This document shows, in pieces, positions 1 to 9,180 of a stretch of 64,000 nt of DNA (position 1 is the stretch's first letter; each line of letters begins with the position of its first letter). The notes under the pieces are model-generated. The model searched no databases and had not been told where the DNA came from. It worked only from the letters and a program-made list of their open reading frames with translations. A program made the position numbers and the translations under genes. The stretch comes from Sneathiellales bacterium (GTDB taxonomy: Bacteria; Pseudomonadota; Alphaproteobacteria; JANQFL01): contig JANQFL010000117.1 of the NCBI GenBank assembly GCA_028277845.1, positions 1 to 64,000 of the forward strand. The letters are read 5' to 3'.

Positions 1-1
1 G

Positions 2-649
2 GCGACCGAGGAGCTGTCCTCGTCGATCTCCGAGATCAGCCGCCAGGTGACCGATTCGGCCCGCATCGCCGGCGAGGCCACCACCGAGGCCGAACGCACC
101 AACGCCACCATCCAGGGCCTCAACGACTCCGCCCAGAAGATCGGCGACGTGGTCGAACTGATCAACGACATCGCCTCCCAGACCAATCTGCTGGCGCTGA
201 ACGCCACCATCGAGGCGGCCCGCGCCGGCGAGGCCGGCAAGGGCTTCGCCGTGGTCGCCTCCGAGGTCAAGAACCTGGCGACACAGACCGCCCGGGCCAC
301 CGAGGAGATCGCCAACCAGATCACCACGGTGCAGACCGAGACGGAAAGCGCGGTCGGCGCCATTCAGGGCATCACGGCGACCATCGGCAAGATCAACGAG
401 ATCGCGACATCCATCTCATCCGCCGTCGAGCAGCAGGGCGCGGCGACCGGGGAGATCAGCCGCAATGTCCAGGAGGCCGCCCGTGGCACCCAGGAAGTGT
501 CCTCCAACGTGGCCGGAGTGACCCAGGCGGCTCAGGAAACCGGCAGCGCGGCGGGCGAGGTCCTATCCGCCGCCGGCGAGCTGAACCAGCAGTCCAATTC
601 GCTGAACAGCGAGGTCGAGGGCTTCCTGCGCAAGATCCGCGCCGCCTAA
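2..649 (+). CDS. Methyl-accepting chemotaxis protein, C-terminal signalling part (5' truncated)
   Basis: The reading frame is open from the window edge, so only about the last 215 residues are visible and the start lies outside. The visible part is a long alpha-helical heptad sequence with the conserved hairpin tip of the MCP signalling domain ([20 protein letters not shown], then [17 protein letters not shown]). This tip binds CheW and CheA at the inner face of the membrane. The tail after the hairpin is a Ser/Gly/Ala/Glu-rich coiled coil ending in FLRKIRAA, with no CheR-docking pentapeptide. The sensor and membrane segments cannot be seen, so the ligand is unknown. No chemotaxis genes follow it. 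The family call is secure. Confidence 0.95.
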   Translation, partial: ATEELSSSISEISRQVTDSARIAGEATTEAERTNATIQGLNDSAQKIGDVVELINDIASQTNLLALNATIEAARAGEAGKGFAVVASEVKNLATQTARATEEIANQITTVQTETESAVGAIQGITATIGKINEIATSISSAVEQQGAATGEISRNVQEAARGTQEVSSNVAGVTQAAQETGSAAGEVLSAAGELNQQSNSLNSEVEGFLRKIRAA

Positions 650-920
650 GCCGCAGGAAACAGTTGGGGTTCTATGCTCGAACGTCCGGCGTTTTGAACT
701 ACTCCGTGACAATCAACGCGTGATGACGCGATGAACCGCAACACCATGCGCATGTTGTTCCGCAGATGCGATCCCATCCCGTGATGTTCGATCGACAACA
801 TTGACCCGCGCGCGTCTGAGCCTGGTTTTGATTGCGCCAAATTCAACCTGGTGTCACATTTGCCGCGACAGGCACGGTATAGAGTGTGCTGCAGCAATAG
901 TTTGAGAACGCTTGGGAAAT

Positions 921-2603
921 ATGCCACTGCAATTCACTTCGCAGAGCGAAGCACGCACACTGATCGGTCAAGAATCATTTGTTACGGAATGGCGCAATCT
1001 CAACGACCGCTGTGGATGGAGTACCTTCTATCAAGGCGTCGAATTCGTCCAAACGTGGTTCCAGCACTATTCGGATATCTATCAGCCAATCGTCATCCTT
1101 GACCGCCTGCCGAACGGTACTCTCTCGCATTTGCTGCTTCTCGCGCATGACGTGGAATCCGGTCTCGTTACCGTTCCGGGCGCACATCAAGCGGAATACC
1201 AATGCTGGCTTTCGTCAGGAGACGGTGACGACACCTTTCTTGCCGATGCGTTCGCGGCATTGTCCGAGCGGCTGCCACTGACCCAACTTCGGTTCAAATT
1301 TCTGCCCGCTATCCTCATGGAGAACATTCGTGACGTGCTCGATCGCATGTCCATCCCGTGGACATTGCGGGAAGAAGAGTGCCCGATCGTCGACCTTGCC
1401 GAAGAACCCTGGACGTCGCTCAGGAAAAAAAGCAACAAAAGCAAGCTATCAAGATTGCGAAAGGCCGGACCGCTGGAGCTGAAGATTTTGACCTGTCCGC
1501 ACGACAATGAGCTTGATGGGTTGGATGCTGCAGTTCGCGCCGTCGCGCCGATGTACGATTTACGCCAGGGTGCCACCAGCAATACGTCCCCGTTTCTCGA
1601 AGACGACAACAAGCTGCCTTTTCATTTGTCTCTTCTGGCCAAAGCCGATGATTTCAAGGCGATCACGCTGAACAGCGGCGATGACACCATTGCCGCTCTG
1701 ATCGGCCCTCTCAAGGACGGTATTTTCAGTGTCGGTGTCTTTGCACACACACCGTTTCTAGCCCGCCATTCTCCGGGCAAGTTCATACTTCTTCTGGCCG
1801 AGCAAGCCTTGTCCGAGGAAGGCGCGACGGAAGTCGACTTGACACCGGGTGGAGACTGGAAATGGCGATTTGCCAACGGAAAAAAAACCGTCGGTGAACT
1901 GACGTTCTTTCTGAACCAAACGGCGTACCGAAAAACCCTGTACAAAGAGAAGGCCGAACAGGCGGCAAAGTCATTACTGGCGGTCGTCGGCATGACACCC
2001 GGTTCGGCACGCAATGCCGTCAATCTGTTGAAATCCCTGTCCGTTTCTCGTGTCGTCAACAAGCTGAAATCCATTTCAGCCGGCCGTCAAACCCGCGAAT
2101 TTCGCGTGTACGCCTTTCCCGCCGAAAAAGCCGCCGCATTGTCGCCTCCGGACTGCAGCTTCAATACGGATTCGATGGACGACTTCTTGCAGTTTCAGCC
2201 CACCGAATCATGGCACACACGGCAAGCCTTCCTGGGTTCCGTGATCGGACGGTTCGAGTCGGGAGTGAAAGGTTACTCGTTTGCGAAGGATGGCGTTCTG
2301 TTGCACAGCGGGTGGCTGGTGCCCCGTCAGAAGGAATCGTTCTTCGACGAGGTCGGGCAAAGATATGTCTATCCCGACAATTGCAGCGTCTTGTTTGATT
2401 TTTACACACACCCGTCCGCACGGGGGCAAGGGCTCTACCAAGCGTCATTGACCCGCATGCTCATCGACAGCGCACACATCCAGGGCACCCAACAGATTTA
2501 CATCTCGGTGCTCGCCGACAACGCGCCATCCCGGCATGTGATCGAAAAAGTGGGTTTCGAATACATTGAGTCCGTGTACGGGCGGCCCGCCTCTTCAGCG
2601 TGA
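921..2603 (+). CDS. BioF2/CelD-type acyltransferase fused to a C-terminal GNAT domain
   Basis: This is a protein of about 560 residues with two acyltransferase-like halves. Residues ~1-330 resemble the BioF2/CelD (Acetyltransf_6) family found near polysaccharide genes, including the basic stretch RKKSNKSKLSRLRKAG. Residues ~390-555 form a second GNAT domain with the acetyl-CoA loop ARGQGLY and a C-terminal NAPSRHVIEKVGFEYIE. The ATG at 921 is preferred over an in-frame TTG at 912; neither has a strong ribosome site. Its end overlaps the end of the polysaccharide deacetylase on the other strand by 9 nt. The pairing suggests acyl modification of a surface glycan (inference). Base composition looks more AT-rich than most of the window, as in an accessory gene. 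The substrate is unknown. Confidence 0.8.
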   Translation: MPLQFTSQSEARTLIGQESFVTEWRNLNDRCGWSTFYQGVEFVQTWFQHYSDIYQPIVILDRLPNGTLSHLLLLAHDVESGLVTVPGAHQAEYQCWLSSGDGDDTFLADAFAALSERLPLTQLRFKFLPAILMENIRDVLDRMSIPWTLREEECPIVDLAEEPWTSLRKKSNKSKLSRLRKAGPLELKILTCPHDNELDGLDAAVRAVAPMYDLRQGATSNTSPFLEDDNKLPFHLSLLAKADDFKAITLNSGDDTIAALIGPLKDGIFSVGVFAHTPFLARHSPGKFILLLAEQALSEEGATEVDLTPGGDWKWRFANGKKTVGELTFFLNQTAYRKTLYKEKAEQAAKSLLAVVGMTPGSARNAVNLLKSLSVSRVVNKLKSISAGRQTREFRVYAFPAEKAAALSPPDCSFNTDSMDDFLQFQPTESWHTRQAFLGSVIGRFESGVKGYSFAKDGVLLHSGWLVPRQKESFFDEVGQRYVYPDNCSVLFDFYTHPSARGQGLYQASLTRMLIDSAHIQGTQQIYISVLADNAPSRHVIEKVGFEYIESVYGRPASSA

Positions 2604-3617
2604 GCGCAACGCGGACACAAGATTGCGCTTGAGTTCGAGAAACCCCGACAACTCCGCTTCGATTTCCAGTTGAGACACATATTGCCCGTCCAGGATGCGC
2701 GACAGGGAATACCGGTGCGTATTGCTGTCGTTGAGTCCGGCTTCGACCGTCGTCGACGACTTCACGCCGTGCTTTTCCATGAACCGGTACATGGATGAAC
2801 TGTGAACGCCGCTGGGATAGCAAAAGTGGTTCAACGGCCCTTTCACGTTTCCTTCCAGCCTGTCGCGGTTCAAGGAGATCTCCGCGTCGATGCGCTCAGG
2901 CTCTTCCAGGGTCAGGTCGTGATTGTGCGTATGCAATTGCACGTCGATGCCGCGTTCGGACATGTCCGTGATTTCGCCGTACGTCATATTGTGGAGCTGT
3001 CGGGAGTCATGCAAGGTCGTGAAATCCAAACCGGCACCGTCATAGAGTTCCCGGCAGGCTTCGAGCCTTTGCTGTTCCGGCAAGGCCATAATACGCCCGA
3101 TGAGATCTTGAGCCGCCGCATCCTTGTCGTGCGCCAGGTCGACGGTGTCCCGTCCGTCACCGTTCCTGAGCGAGGCCGGCAATACGATCTCCGACCGTTT
3201 CGCGATGTTGCACATGTGTTGGACGGCGATTTCAAAATGCGGCAGTTGGCTGTCGACGGCCGCGGTGGTGATGTACACCGTGGCCGGCATCTCCAGTTCG
3301 GAGAGAACCGGAACCATATGTTTGTAGGTCCCGTACCAGCCATCATCGATGGTGACGACCACGGCACAGTCCGGCAGGCTCCCGTCATAGAGTTTTTCGA
3401 CGGCCTCATCGAGACCCAGCACGGGAAAACGGGAGCGCGACAGCCATGCCATTCTGCTTTTGAACGTTTCGGGTTTCATGAAAATCCGATTCCCGAAATG
3501 GCCGTCCGACCACCAAATTCCGTGATATCCGAGTATCCGCAACTTGCGGCGCGTCAAAACCCGCGACAAAGCCAGCAATCCAAGGATTTTGGCGACGAGA
3601 AACACCGTTGTACGCAT
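2595..3617 (-). CDS. Polysaccharide deacetylase family protein (NodB-like)
   Basis: The protein has 340 residues. An N-terminal hydrophobic stretch (residues ~3-17, VFLVAKILGLLALS) may anchor it in the membrane. NodB-homology motifs follow: the metal-binding TIDDGW in place of the usual FDDG, HTHNH for the H-x3-H metal site, and HFCYPSG as the third motif. Such enzymes remove N- or O-acetyl groups from glycans at the cell surface. It converges on the BioF2/GNAT gene with overlapping ends and may act on the same glycan, which is inference. No glycosyltransferase lies nearby, so the target sugar cannot be named. Confidence 0.85.
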   Translation of the reverse strand: MRTTVFLVAKILGLLALSRVLTRRKLRILGYHGIWWSDGHFGNRIFMKPETFKSRMAWLSRSRFPVLGLDEAVEKLYDGSLPDCAVVVTIDDGWYGTYKHMVPVLSELEMPATVYITTAAVDSQLPHFEIAVQHMCNIAKRSEIVLPASLRNGDGRDTVDLAHDKDAAAQDLIGRIMALPEQQRLEACRELYDGAGLDFTTLHDSRQLHNMTYGEITDMSERGIDVQLHTHNHDLTLEEPERIDAEISLNRDRLEGNVKGPLNHFCYPSGVHSSSMYRFMEKHGVKSSTTVEAGLNDSNTHRYSLSRILDGQYVSQLEIEAELSGFLELKRNLVSALRSR

Positions 3618-3935
3618 AACTCAATATCTCACGAGATGGTCTCAAGCCGGACGGGTGTCCGGCGAAATAGACAATATGTGCCCCAGGGTAGGCTAGGCAA
3701 GTCAACGAACCGTTTGCTTTTCTTGACTGGATTGCGATCGGCAGGTTTCCCAATACTTGACGGATAGTATTCTGCGGCTGCCTGTTTCCAGCGGGTTATG
3801 AGCCTGCACGCTCACTCCCGGCCCGCAGCATCAAAATGCCGGTTCCACTCGTAAAGAAAAAGCCTCTAAGATCGGCCCACAACAAAATGGGCCCGGGGCG
3901 GAAATGATGGAAGCGGTGCAGGCTTCTCGTTCGGT
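3618..3935. other. Divergent intergenic region, no gene seen
   Basis: This 318-bp gap lies between the starts of the deacetylase (minus) and the LivH-like gene (plus). It holds a perfect 6-bp inverted repeat, CCGGAC at 3647-3652 and GTCCGG at 3657-3662, about 30 bp before the deacetylase start, and two TTGAC motifs near 3724 and 3757 that could be -35 elements. I could not pair either with a convincing -10. No coding frame, RNA gene or terminator is supported. Confidence 0.4.
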
Positions 3936-5339
3936 ATGAATGGAATGAGGCGCAGCGGTGCACCGGGCGGACACCGGCGGGCAATCCGTAAATTCGCGGC
4001 CGTGTGGTTCGTGGCTCTGTCGGCCATCGTCTTGCTGGCATCCTGTAGCCGGTCGGACGTCGAACAAGTCAGGCTTTGCCAAAGCATAATCCCGGCACTG
4101 GAAAATACGGACAGCACCGTCACTTTCGGCGCGGCCACCGTGCCGGAAAACGAGACCTACGCTGTTCGTATCGCGTACACGACCGGAGATGATCCCGATC
4201 CGCATTGGATCATCTGTCGCTTTACGGGCGGCAGGCTGTCATCGCAGCGGCTGGGGCTGATCGGTGTCGAAACGGATCGCGCGGGGAAACTGTCCGATGT
4301 CAAACTCCACATCCTGCGCCGGTTCTGGCTGGGCAGTTTTCAGCTCCGGCACCAGGAAAGTGCGGCGTCAGGCGGCGACTTCTCCTCCCGGATCGGTGCG
4401 TACACACTGCAACAGACGATCAATGCCAGCGTCGTAGGCTGCGTCTACGCCCTGCTTGCGATCGCCTACACCCTGGTGTTCGGCATTCTGTCGCGCATCA
4501 ACCTGGCCTTCGGCGACCTGACCATGCTCGGCGGTTTCACGACATTGGCGGGCGTGCAACTGGCCGCTTCCATGGGCGCGACGTCCATCGCCCTCGTTCT
4601 TCTGGCACTACTGGTGCTTTCCGCAATCGCGACGGCGGCGTGGGGCAGCGCGACCGAGCGGCTGGTGTTTCGTCCGTTGCGCCAAGCCCGGGGGCAGTCC
4701 GCGCTGATCGTTACCATCGGACTGGCGATCGCCATCCGGGAACTGATCCGGTTGCAGCACGGCGCCGGCGAACGCTGGTTGCAGCCTGTTCTGAGCGACA
4801 CCATCGTCCTACTGACACAGGCGGGCTTCACCGTCACGATCACGCCATTTCAAATTCTGATCGTGTCGGCCACCGTGCTCCTGTATGTGGGCCATACCCG
4901 ACTTGCCGAGCGACGCTCCTTTGGTTTCCGCTGGCGTGCCTGTGCCCAGGACCGGTTCATGGCAGCCCTGTGCGGTGTCGACGTCAACAGAGTGGTGGCC
5001 ACGACGTTTGTCGTCGCGGGCGCCTATGCCGGGCTGGCCGGCTGGACCATCGCCATGAACTACGGCAGCGTGAGCTTCTACATGGGCGCCGTATTGGGTT
5101 TCAAAGCATTGACGGCCGCTGTCATCGGCGGGATCGGATCGGTCAGCGGCGCCTTTATCGGTGGCCTGGCACTGGGGCTGGCGGAAACGATGTGGTCGGC
5201 GTTCCTGCCCGCGGATTACCGCGATGTTTTCGTTTTCGCCCTTCTGGCCGCGACCCTGATCTTCCGCCCCAATGGCTTGCTGAACAAGCCGACACCGGAA
5301 TCGGCCACTGGCGTGGGTGAATCCAAGCACTCCAACTGA
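3936..5339 (+). CDS. LivH-type ABC permease with an N-terminal lipoprotein-like extracytoplasmic domain
   Basis: The C-terminal ~325 residues are a branched-chain amino acid (LivH) permease: it begins TLQQTINASVVGCVYALLAI, continues FGILSRINLAFGDLTMLGGF, and ends with GFKALTAAVIGGIGSVSGAF and IFRPNGLL. In front lie ~140 extra residues: a basic start, a hydrophobic segment and a lipobox LASC with Cys at residue 37, then a soluble polar stretch. LivH proteins are usually ~290 residues, so this is a fusion. No LivM, LivG, LivF or binding protein is adjacent, so it is an orphan. The frame is open throughout, with no sign of a frameshift. The soluble part could be a tethered sensor or binding domain (inference). 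The ligand is unknown. Confidence 0.8.
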   Translation: MNGMRRSGAPGGHRRAIRKFAAVWFVALSAIVLLASCSRSDVEQVRLCQSIIPALENTDSTVTFGAATVPENETYAVRIAYTTGDDPDPHWIICRFTGGRLSSQRLGLIGVETDRAGKLSDVKLHILRRFWLGSFQLRHQESAASGGDFSSRIGAYTLQQTINASVVGCVYALLAIAYTLVFGILSRINLAFGDLTMLGGFTTLAGVQLAASMGATSIALVLLALLVLSAIATAAWGSATERLVFRPLRQARGQSALIVTIGLAIAIRELIRLQHGAGERWLQPVLSDTIVLLTQAGFTVTITPFQILIVSATVLLYVGHTRLAERRSFGFRWRACAQDRFMAALCGVDVNRVVATTFVVAGAYAGLAGWTIAMNYGSVSFYMGAVLGFKALTAAVIGGIGSVSGAFIGGLALGLAETMWSAFLPADYRDVFVFALLAATLIFRPNGLLNKPTPESATGVGESKHSN

Positions 5340-5537
5340 CAGTTCAACGTGCCGAATGGCTGTGTATTGAAAGACCTCAACCCTTGCACTTTCGGCCCAT
5401 AAGAGTACGCTTAATTCCCTGAGCGCCGCACAAGAGCGCCAGTTTTCGACAGGGAATGCTGGACCAGGCTCCAGGGAACGTGGAGCGTCGGCCCAATCTT
5501 CGCGCGGGCAACCGGTAACCGAGGAAAGTGGTATCCC

Positions 5538-5855
5538 ATGTTGGATGTGGAACGGATTAAGAAACAGTTGGAAGCCCGGCTCGAGGAACTCGGAGAACGG
5601 GTTCACGACATCGAGGACGATCTGCGATCGCCCTCCAATCCCGATTTTGCCGAATATGCCACCGAGGCCGAGGGCGACGAGGTCCTGCAAAGCCTGGAAC
5701 GGTCGTCGCTGCAGGAAATCGAACAAATCCGTTCCGCGCTCGAACGGATCGCCGAAGGCTCGTACGGCGAATGCGTCACGTGCGGCGAGCCGATTCGGGA
5801 GAAACGCCTCGAAGCGCTGCCCTACGCGACGACGTGCATCAAATGCGCCTCGTAA
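5538..5855 (+). CDS. DksA/TraR-family C4 zinc-finger protein
   Basis: This protein of 105 residues has an N-terminal coiled coil rich in Glu and Arg and a C-terminal C4 zinc finger: Cys79-x2-Cys82-x17-Cys100-x2-Cys103, in GECVTCGEPI and TTCIKCAS. DksA-like proteins insert the coiled coil into the RNA polymerase secondary channel and modulate transcription with ppGpp. It is shorter than E. coli DksA (~151 residues), closer to the short TraR/YbiI class, and lacks an obvious DxxDxA coiled-coil tip, so true DksA function is uncertain. It is monocistronic; the plausible -35 TTGCAC at 5384-5389 has only a weak -10 behind it. Confidence 0.85.
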   Translation: MLDVERIKKQLEARLEELGERVHDIEDDLRSPSNPDFAEYATEAEGDEVLQSLERSSLQEIEQIRSALERIAEGSYGECVTCGEPIREKRLEALPYATTCIKCAS

Positions 5856-5867
5856 CGGCCAGCCCCG

Positions 5868-6302
5868 TCAAACCGATTCCGCACTGACGACGTTCTTTTC
5901 CAACACCTCCCGAAACGTGTCCGGAATTGGGATCGCGGATCGCGACACCGGATCGAAAAATACCTCGATCATATCCTGGCTGGCGTGCAGGTCTCCGTTT
6001 TCCGCGTGAGTCATTCTTTGCGCTACCGTAACGCTTTTTGATCCGACCCGGGAAAAGCCCGATTGGATGACCACCATATCGCCCGCTTTCAGTTCTCGAA
6101 CGAAGTTCGTCGTGGTTTGCCCGATGACCGTATGGAAGCCCTGATCTTCCATGGTCTTGTAACCGATACCGAGCTTGGGCCACAGCGCGAACCCGGCGTC
6201 GTCGAAAAAATGCGCATACCAGCGCACGTTCATATGGCCGAACTGATCGCAGTGCCACGGAAACACCACGCCCCGAAACGTTTCCTGCCAGGCCGACATC
6301 AT
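5868..6302 (-). CDS. Hotdog-fold acyl-CoA thioesterase (4-hydroxybenzoyl-CoA thioesterase-like)
   Basis: The 144 residues match single-domain hotdog thioesterases. The motif WHCDQFGHMNVRWYAHFFDDA holds the conserved Asp (CDQFGHMN) that acts in the 4-hydroxybenzoyl-CoA/YbgC class. It is the last gene of a minus-strand run SDR - acyl-CoA dehydrogenase - thioesterase, 21 bp after the dehydrogenase, so it probably releases CoA from an intermediate or end product of the same acyl-CoA pathway. There are two adjacent Met codons at the start; the first is taken. The acyl substrate cannot be read from sequence. Confidence 0.85.
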   Translation of the reverse strand: MMSAWQETFRGVVFPWHCDQFGHMNVRWYAHFFDDAGFALWPKLGIGYKTMEDQGFHTVIGQTTTNFVRELKAGDMVVIQSGFSRVGSKSVTVAQRMTHAENGDLHASQDMIEVFFDPVSRSAIPIPDTFREVLEKNVVSAESV

Positions 6303-6323
6303 CGTTCCCCGTTGTTCAGCATC

Positions 6324-7523
6324 TCAGACACCCCACTTCCAGAAATCCAGTCCTTCGTTCTTATGGAACCGGGACAGGACCATCTTGTGCACTTCCGACG
6401 CGCCGTCAACGAGCCGTGCCTGGCGGGCATAGCGGTACATCCACTCAAGCAGGGTATCCTTCGAATACCCTTTGGCGCCGCATAGCTGGATCGCCGTGTC
6501 GACGCACTTGTGCAGCGTGTCGGCAACATGGATCTTGGCCATGGACACTTCCTTGCGGGCAAAATCGCCCTGGTCCAGTTTCCAGGCCGCGTGCATGGTC
6601 ATGAGCCGGCCGACCGAGATTTCCTTGGCGGCCTCCCCCATCATCCACTGTACGCCTTCATGGTCGATCAGCTTCATGCCGAAGCTTTCCCGCGCGTTGA
6701 CATATTCGGACGCGATGGCCAGCGCGCGCTTGGACATGCCCAGCCAGCGCATACAGTGGGTCAGACGCGCCGTACCCAGACGGATTTGCGTGACTTTCAG
6801 GCCGTCGCCGATCTCCAGCAACCGGTCTTCGTCCGGGATCTCCAAGCCATCGAATACCAGTTCGCAGTGACCGCCGTGTTCTTCGGGGCCCATGATCGGG
6901 ATGCGCCGCTCGATGCGCCAGCCGGGCTGGTCCGCATGGAACAGGAACGCGGTCAGACCTTTGCGGGTATCGTCCGAGGTTCGGGCGATCAGGATGTAAT
7001 GACCGGCGCCTTCCGCACCCGTGATGAACCACTTGCGCCCGCTGATGATCCACTTGTCACCCCTCTTCTCCGCTTTCGTCAGCATCTGCGACGGGTCGGA
7101 ACCGCCGCCCGGCATGGGTTCGGTCATGACGAACGACGAACGCATCCGGCCGTCGATGATCGGTTGCAGCCATTTATCCTTCTGCGCCGGCGTACCGCAC
7201 TTTTCCAGCACGATCATGTTGCCGTCGTCGGGGGCCGAACAGTTGAACACCAGAGCGCCAAACGGCGAATAACCCATTTCCTCGTAACACGCCGCCATAC
7301 CGACAATACCGACGCCTTGGCCGCCCCGCTCCCTCGGCATTTGAAACGCCCACAAGCCTTCCGCCTTTGCCTTGTCACGCAGCGGTCCAAGTACGTCCTC
7401 GCGGATCATTTCGTGTTCGTCGTAGTTGGCGCGGTCCGCTTCGGCCGGTAGCACATGCTCGGCGACAAACGCACGGACGCGTTTCCGGTAGTCCTCGATT
7501 TCGGGCGACAGCGTAAAATCCAT
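6324..7523 (-). CDS. Acyl-CoA dehydrogenase
   Basis: This is a full-length FAD-dependent acyl-CoA dehydrogenase of 399 residues. The N-terminal helical domain starts MDFTLSPEIEDYRKRVRAF, the beta domain carries FVMTEP and WFITGAEGAG, and the C-terminal helical domain contains QLCGAKGYSKDT and DGASEVHKM, the region that carries the catalytic acid in the ACAD10/11-like subgroup. It oxidises an acyl-CoA to the 2-enoyl-CoA and passes electrons to ETF. A good ribosome site (GAGAGG, about 8 nt upstream) supports the start. It lies in an operon with an SDR upstream and a thioesterase downstream, opposite a TetR gene. Chain length or branching of the substrate is not evident. Confidence 0.93.
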   Translation of the reverse strand: MDFTLSPEIEDYRKRVRAFVAEHVLPAEADRANYDEHEMIREDVLGPLRDKAKAEGLWAFQMPRERGGQGVGIVGMAACYEEMGYSPFGALVFNCSAPDDGNMIVLEKCGTPAQKDKWLQPIIDGRMRSSFVMTEPMPGGGSDPSQMLTKAEKRGDKWIISGRKWFITGAEGAGHYILIARTSDDTRKGLTAFLFHADQPGWRIERRIPIMGPEEHGGHCELVFDGLEIPDEDRLLEIGDGLKVTQIRLGTARLTHCMRWLGMSKRALAIASEYVNARESFGMKLIDHEGVQWMMGEAAKEISVGRLMTMHAAWKLDQGDFARKEVSMAKIHVADTLHKCVDTAIQLCGAKGYSKDTLLEWMYRYARQARLVDGASEVHKMVLSRFHKNEGLDFWKWGV

Positions 7524-7582
7524 AAATCGTGCCTCTCAATTGACTTCAGAATGGTGACTCTGAATGGATGAAACGATTGGCG

Positions 7583-8347
7583 TTATTGGGCGACGATGCC
7601 GCCGTCGACGATCAGCTCGGAACCGGTGACATACGCGGACTCCTCGGACGCCAGATAGACGACCATGTAGCCGACATCATCGGGCCGGCCGAGCCGTCCC
7701 ATCGGCACCTGGCGTTGCAGTTTCGCCAAAGTCTTGTCCGGGTCTGAACTGCCGCCGATCATCTTGTGCAGCATGGGCGTGTCGATGAACGTCGGATGCA
7801 CGCTGTTGCAGCGGATATTGTAGCCCTGGCGGGCGCAATGCAAAGCAACCGACTTGGTCAACAATCGCACGCCTCCCTTGCTGGCGTTGTATGCCGCCAA
7901 GTTGTGTCCGCCGATGATACCCGACACCGACGACAGGTTGATGATGGAGCCGCCGTCACCGTGCTGCTTGATCGCCTTGACGCCATATTTGCAGCCGAGA
8001 AACACGCCGTCCAGGTTGATGGCCATCATGCGGCGCCAGGCGTCCAAAGTGGTTTCTTCGACATTGTTCATGTCGGCGATGCCGGCACTGTTGACCACCA
8101 CGTCGAGCCGGCCGAAGCGATCCGTGGCGGCTTCGATGGCGGTGATCCACTGATCTTCGCTGCTGACGTCGTGACCGACGAATATCGCGTCACCGCCGAT
8201 ATCGGCTGCAACTTCGGCACCCAAGTCGGTGTTGATATCGGTCAGAACCACCCTCGCGCCTTCGGACACCAGAAGCCGCGCCGAGGCCTCGCCCAGGCCC
8301 GACGCCCCACCCGTGATCAACGCGACCTTGCCGTCTACTCGCCCCAT
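7583..8347 (-). CDS. Short-chain dehydrogenase/reductase (SDR)
   Basis: A classical SDR of 254 residues: the NAD(P) motif TGGASGLG near the N-terminus, NNVEE and NSAG in the central sheet, and the active-site Ser plus Y-x3-K (LSSVSG and YNASKGG). It ends with the usual LIVDGG. The ATG at 8347 is chosen because GGGGAG/GGAG lies just upstream and the family start MGRVDGKVALITGG follows; the frame stays open 17 codons further upstream. It is the first gene of the operon with the acyl-CoA dehydrogenase and thioesterase, and probably acts as a 3-hydroxyacyl-CoA or alcohol dehydrogenase there (inference). Confidence 0.92.
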   Translation of the reverse strand: MGRVDGKVALITGGASGLGEASARLLVSEGARVVLTDINTDLGAEVAADIGGDAIFVGHDVSSEDQWITAIEAATDRFGRLDVVVNSAGIADMNNVEETTLDAWRRMMAINLDGVFLGCKYGVKAIKQHGDGGSIINLSSVSGIIGGHNLAAYNASKGGVRLLTKSVALHCARQGYNIRCNSVHPTFIDTPMLHKMIGGSSDPDKTLAKLQRQVPMGRLGRPDDVGYMVVYLASEESAYVTGSELIVDGGIVAQ

Positions 8348-8379
8348 CCTCGATCTCCCCGTCTGATGCCACCGGACCG

Positions 8380-8485
8380 GTATGCAACGCTGCGCCACCG
8401 GCCGTCAATTGTTTCTATACATATGAAATGCACGACGGCCGCACAGGACACCCTGGACGCGCGCGCCTCTTTACAATACCGTAAA
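8380..8485. promoter_or_regulatory. Divergent SDR/TetR control region with a candidate operator
   Basis: On the minus strand TTGACG (8403-8408) and CATACC (8380-8385) are 17 bp apart, a fair sigma-70 promoter for the SDR operon. An inverted repeat TTTAC-N6-GTAAA at 8470-8485 lies 27 bp before the TetR start and is a typical size for a TetR operator. Binding of the neighbouring TetR protein is inferred from position only. Confidence 0.4.
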
Positions 8486-8511
8486 ATAACGCTTCAAGAA
8501 GGGCGGAATAT

Positions 8512-9168
8512 GTGGGCAAGGATGACGCGGGGGAAACCGGCCCGCCAAAACGCCACGGGAACGGATCGCTACGAAGCACAACGCAGTTTGGCATGAAACG
8601 ACGGGAAATCATCTTAAAACGGGCGGGCGAACTGTTCGAACGGGACGGCTTCGCCGACACGTCGCTCCAGGACATCGCGGACGCCGCGGGTATCGCCCGC
8701 GAGGGCATTTATTATTACTTCAAGAACAAGACGCAGATCCTGCTGGAGCTGATCATGCCGGTCAGCCAGTCGCTGCTGGCGGGCTTGCAGGCCCTGTTGG
8801 ACTCGGATGCGGACAGTGTCGACAAGTTGCGCGCGGCCATGCGCAATCATCTCGGCGCCTTCAATCCGGACTATATCGAGATGACCCTGGCCCTGCGTAA
8901 CGTCTACAGCGAGCAGGAAGACGAAAAGCTGGCCGAGCTCAATGCCCTGTGGAAAGACTATGAGAAATCCTGGGTCGATCTGATCATTCAGGGCCAGGAG
9001 CGTGGCGGCTTCGTCGGCGACCTGGATCCCAAGATCGTCGCTTTCGGTATCCTCGGTATGTGCAACTGGATGTCGCGCTGGTACGACCCGGACCGGTCCG
9101 CCACCATCGACGAGATTTCAGACATCTTCTACCGGCTGGTGGCGGACAAGTTCGCGCTGGCGGGTTGA
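8512..9168 (+). CDS. TetR/AcrR-family transcriptional regulator
   Basis: The protein has 218 residues. A TetR helix-turn-helix occupies residues ~30-75 (ILKRAGELFERDGFADTSLQ, then DIADAAGIAREGIYYYFKNK), followed by an all-helical ligand/dimer domain. The GTG at 8512 is preferred because GAAGGG lies a good distance upstream; an ATG at 8593 would remove 27 residues but keep the DNA-binding domain. It diverges from the SDR - acyl-CoA dehydrogenase - thioesterase operon, a common layout in which the regulator senses an acyl-CoA and represses both directions. The effector is inferred, not shown. Confidence 0.9.
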   Translation: MGKDDAGETGPPKRHGNGSLRSTTQFGMKRREIILKRAGELFERDGFADTSLQDIADAAGIAREGIYYYFKNKTQILLELIMPVSQSLLAGLQALLDSDADSVDKLRAAMRNHLGAFNPDYIEMTLALRNVYSEQEDEKLAELNALWKDYEKSWVDLIIQGQERGGFVGDLDPKIVAFGILGMCNWMSRWYDPDRSATIDEISDIFYRLVADKFALAG

Positions 9169-9180
9169 ACGACGCGTCCG

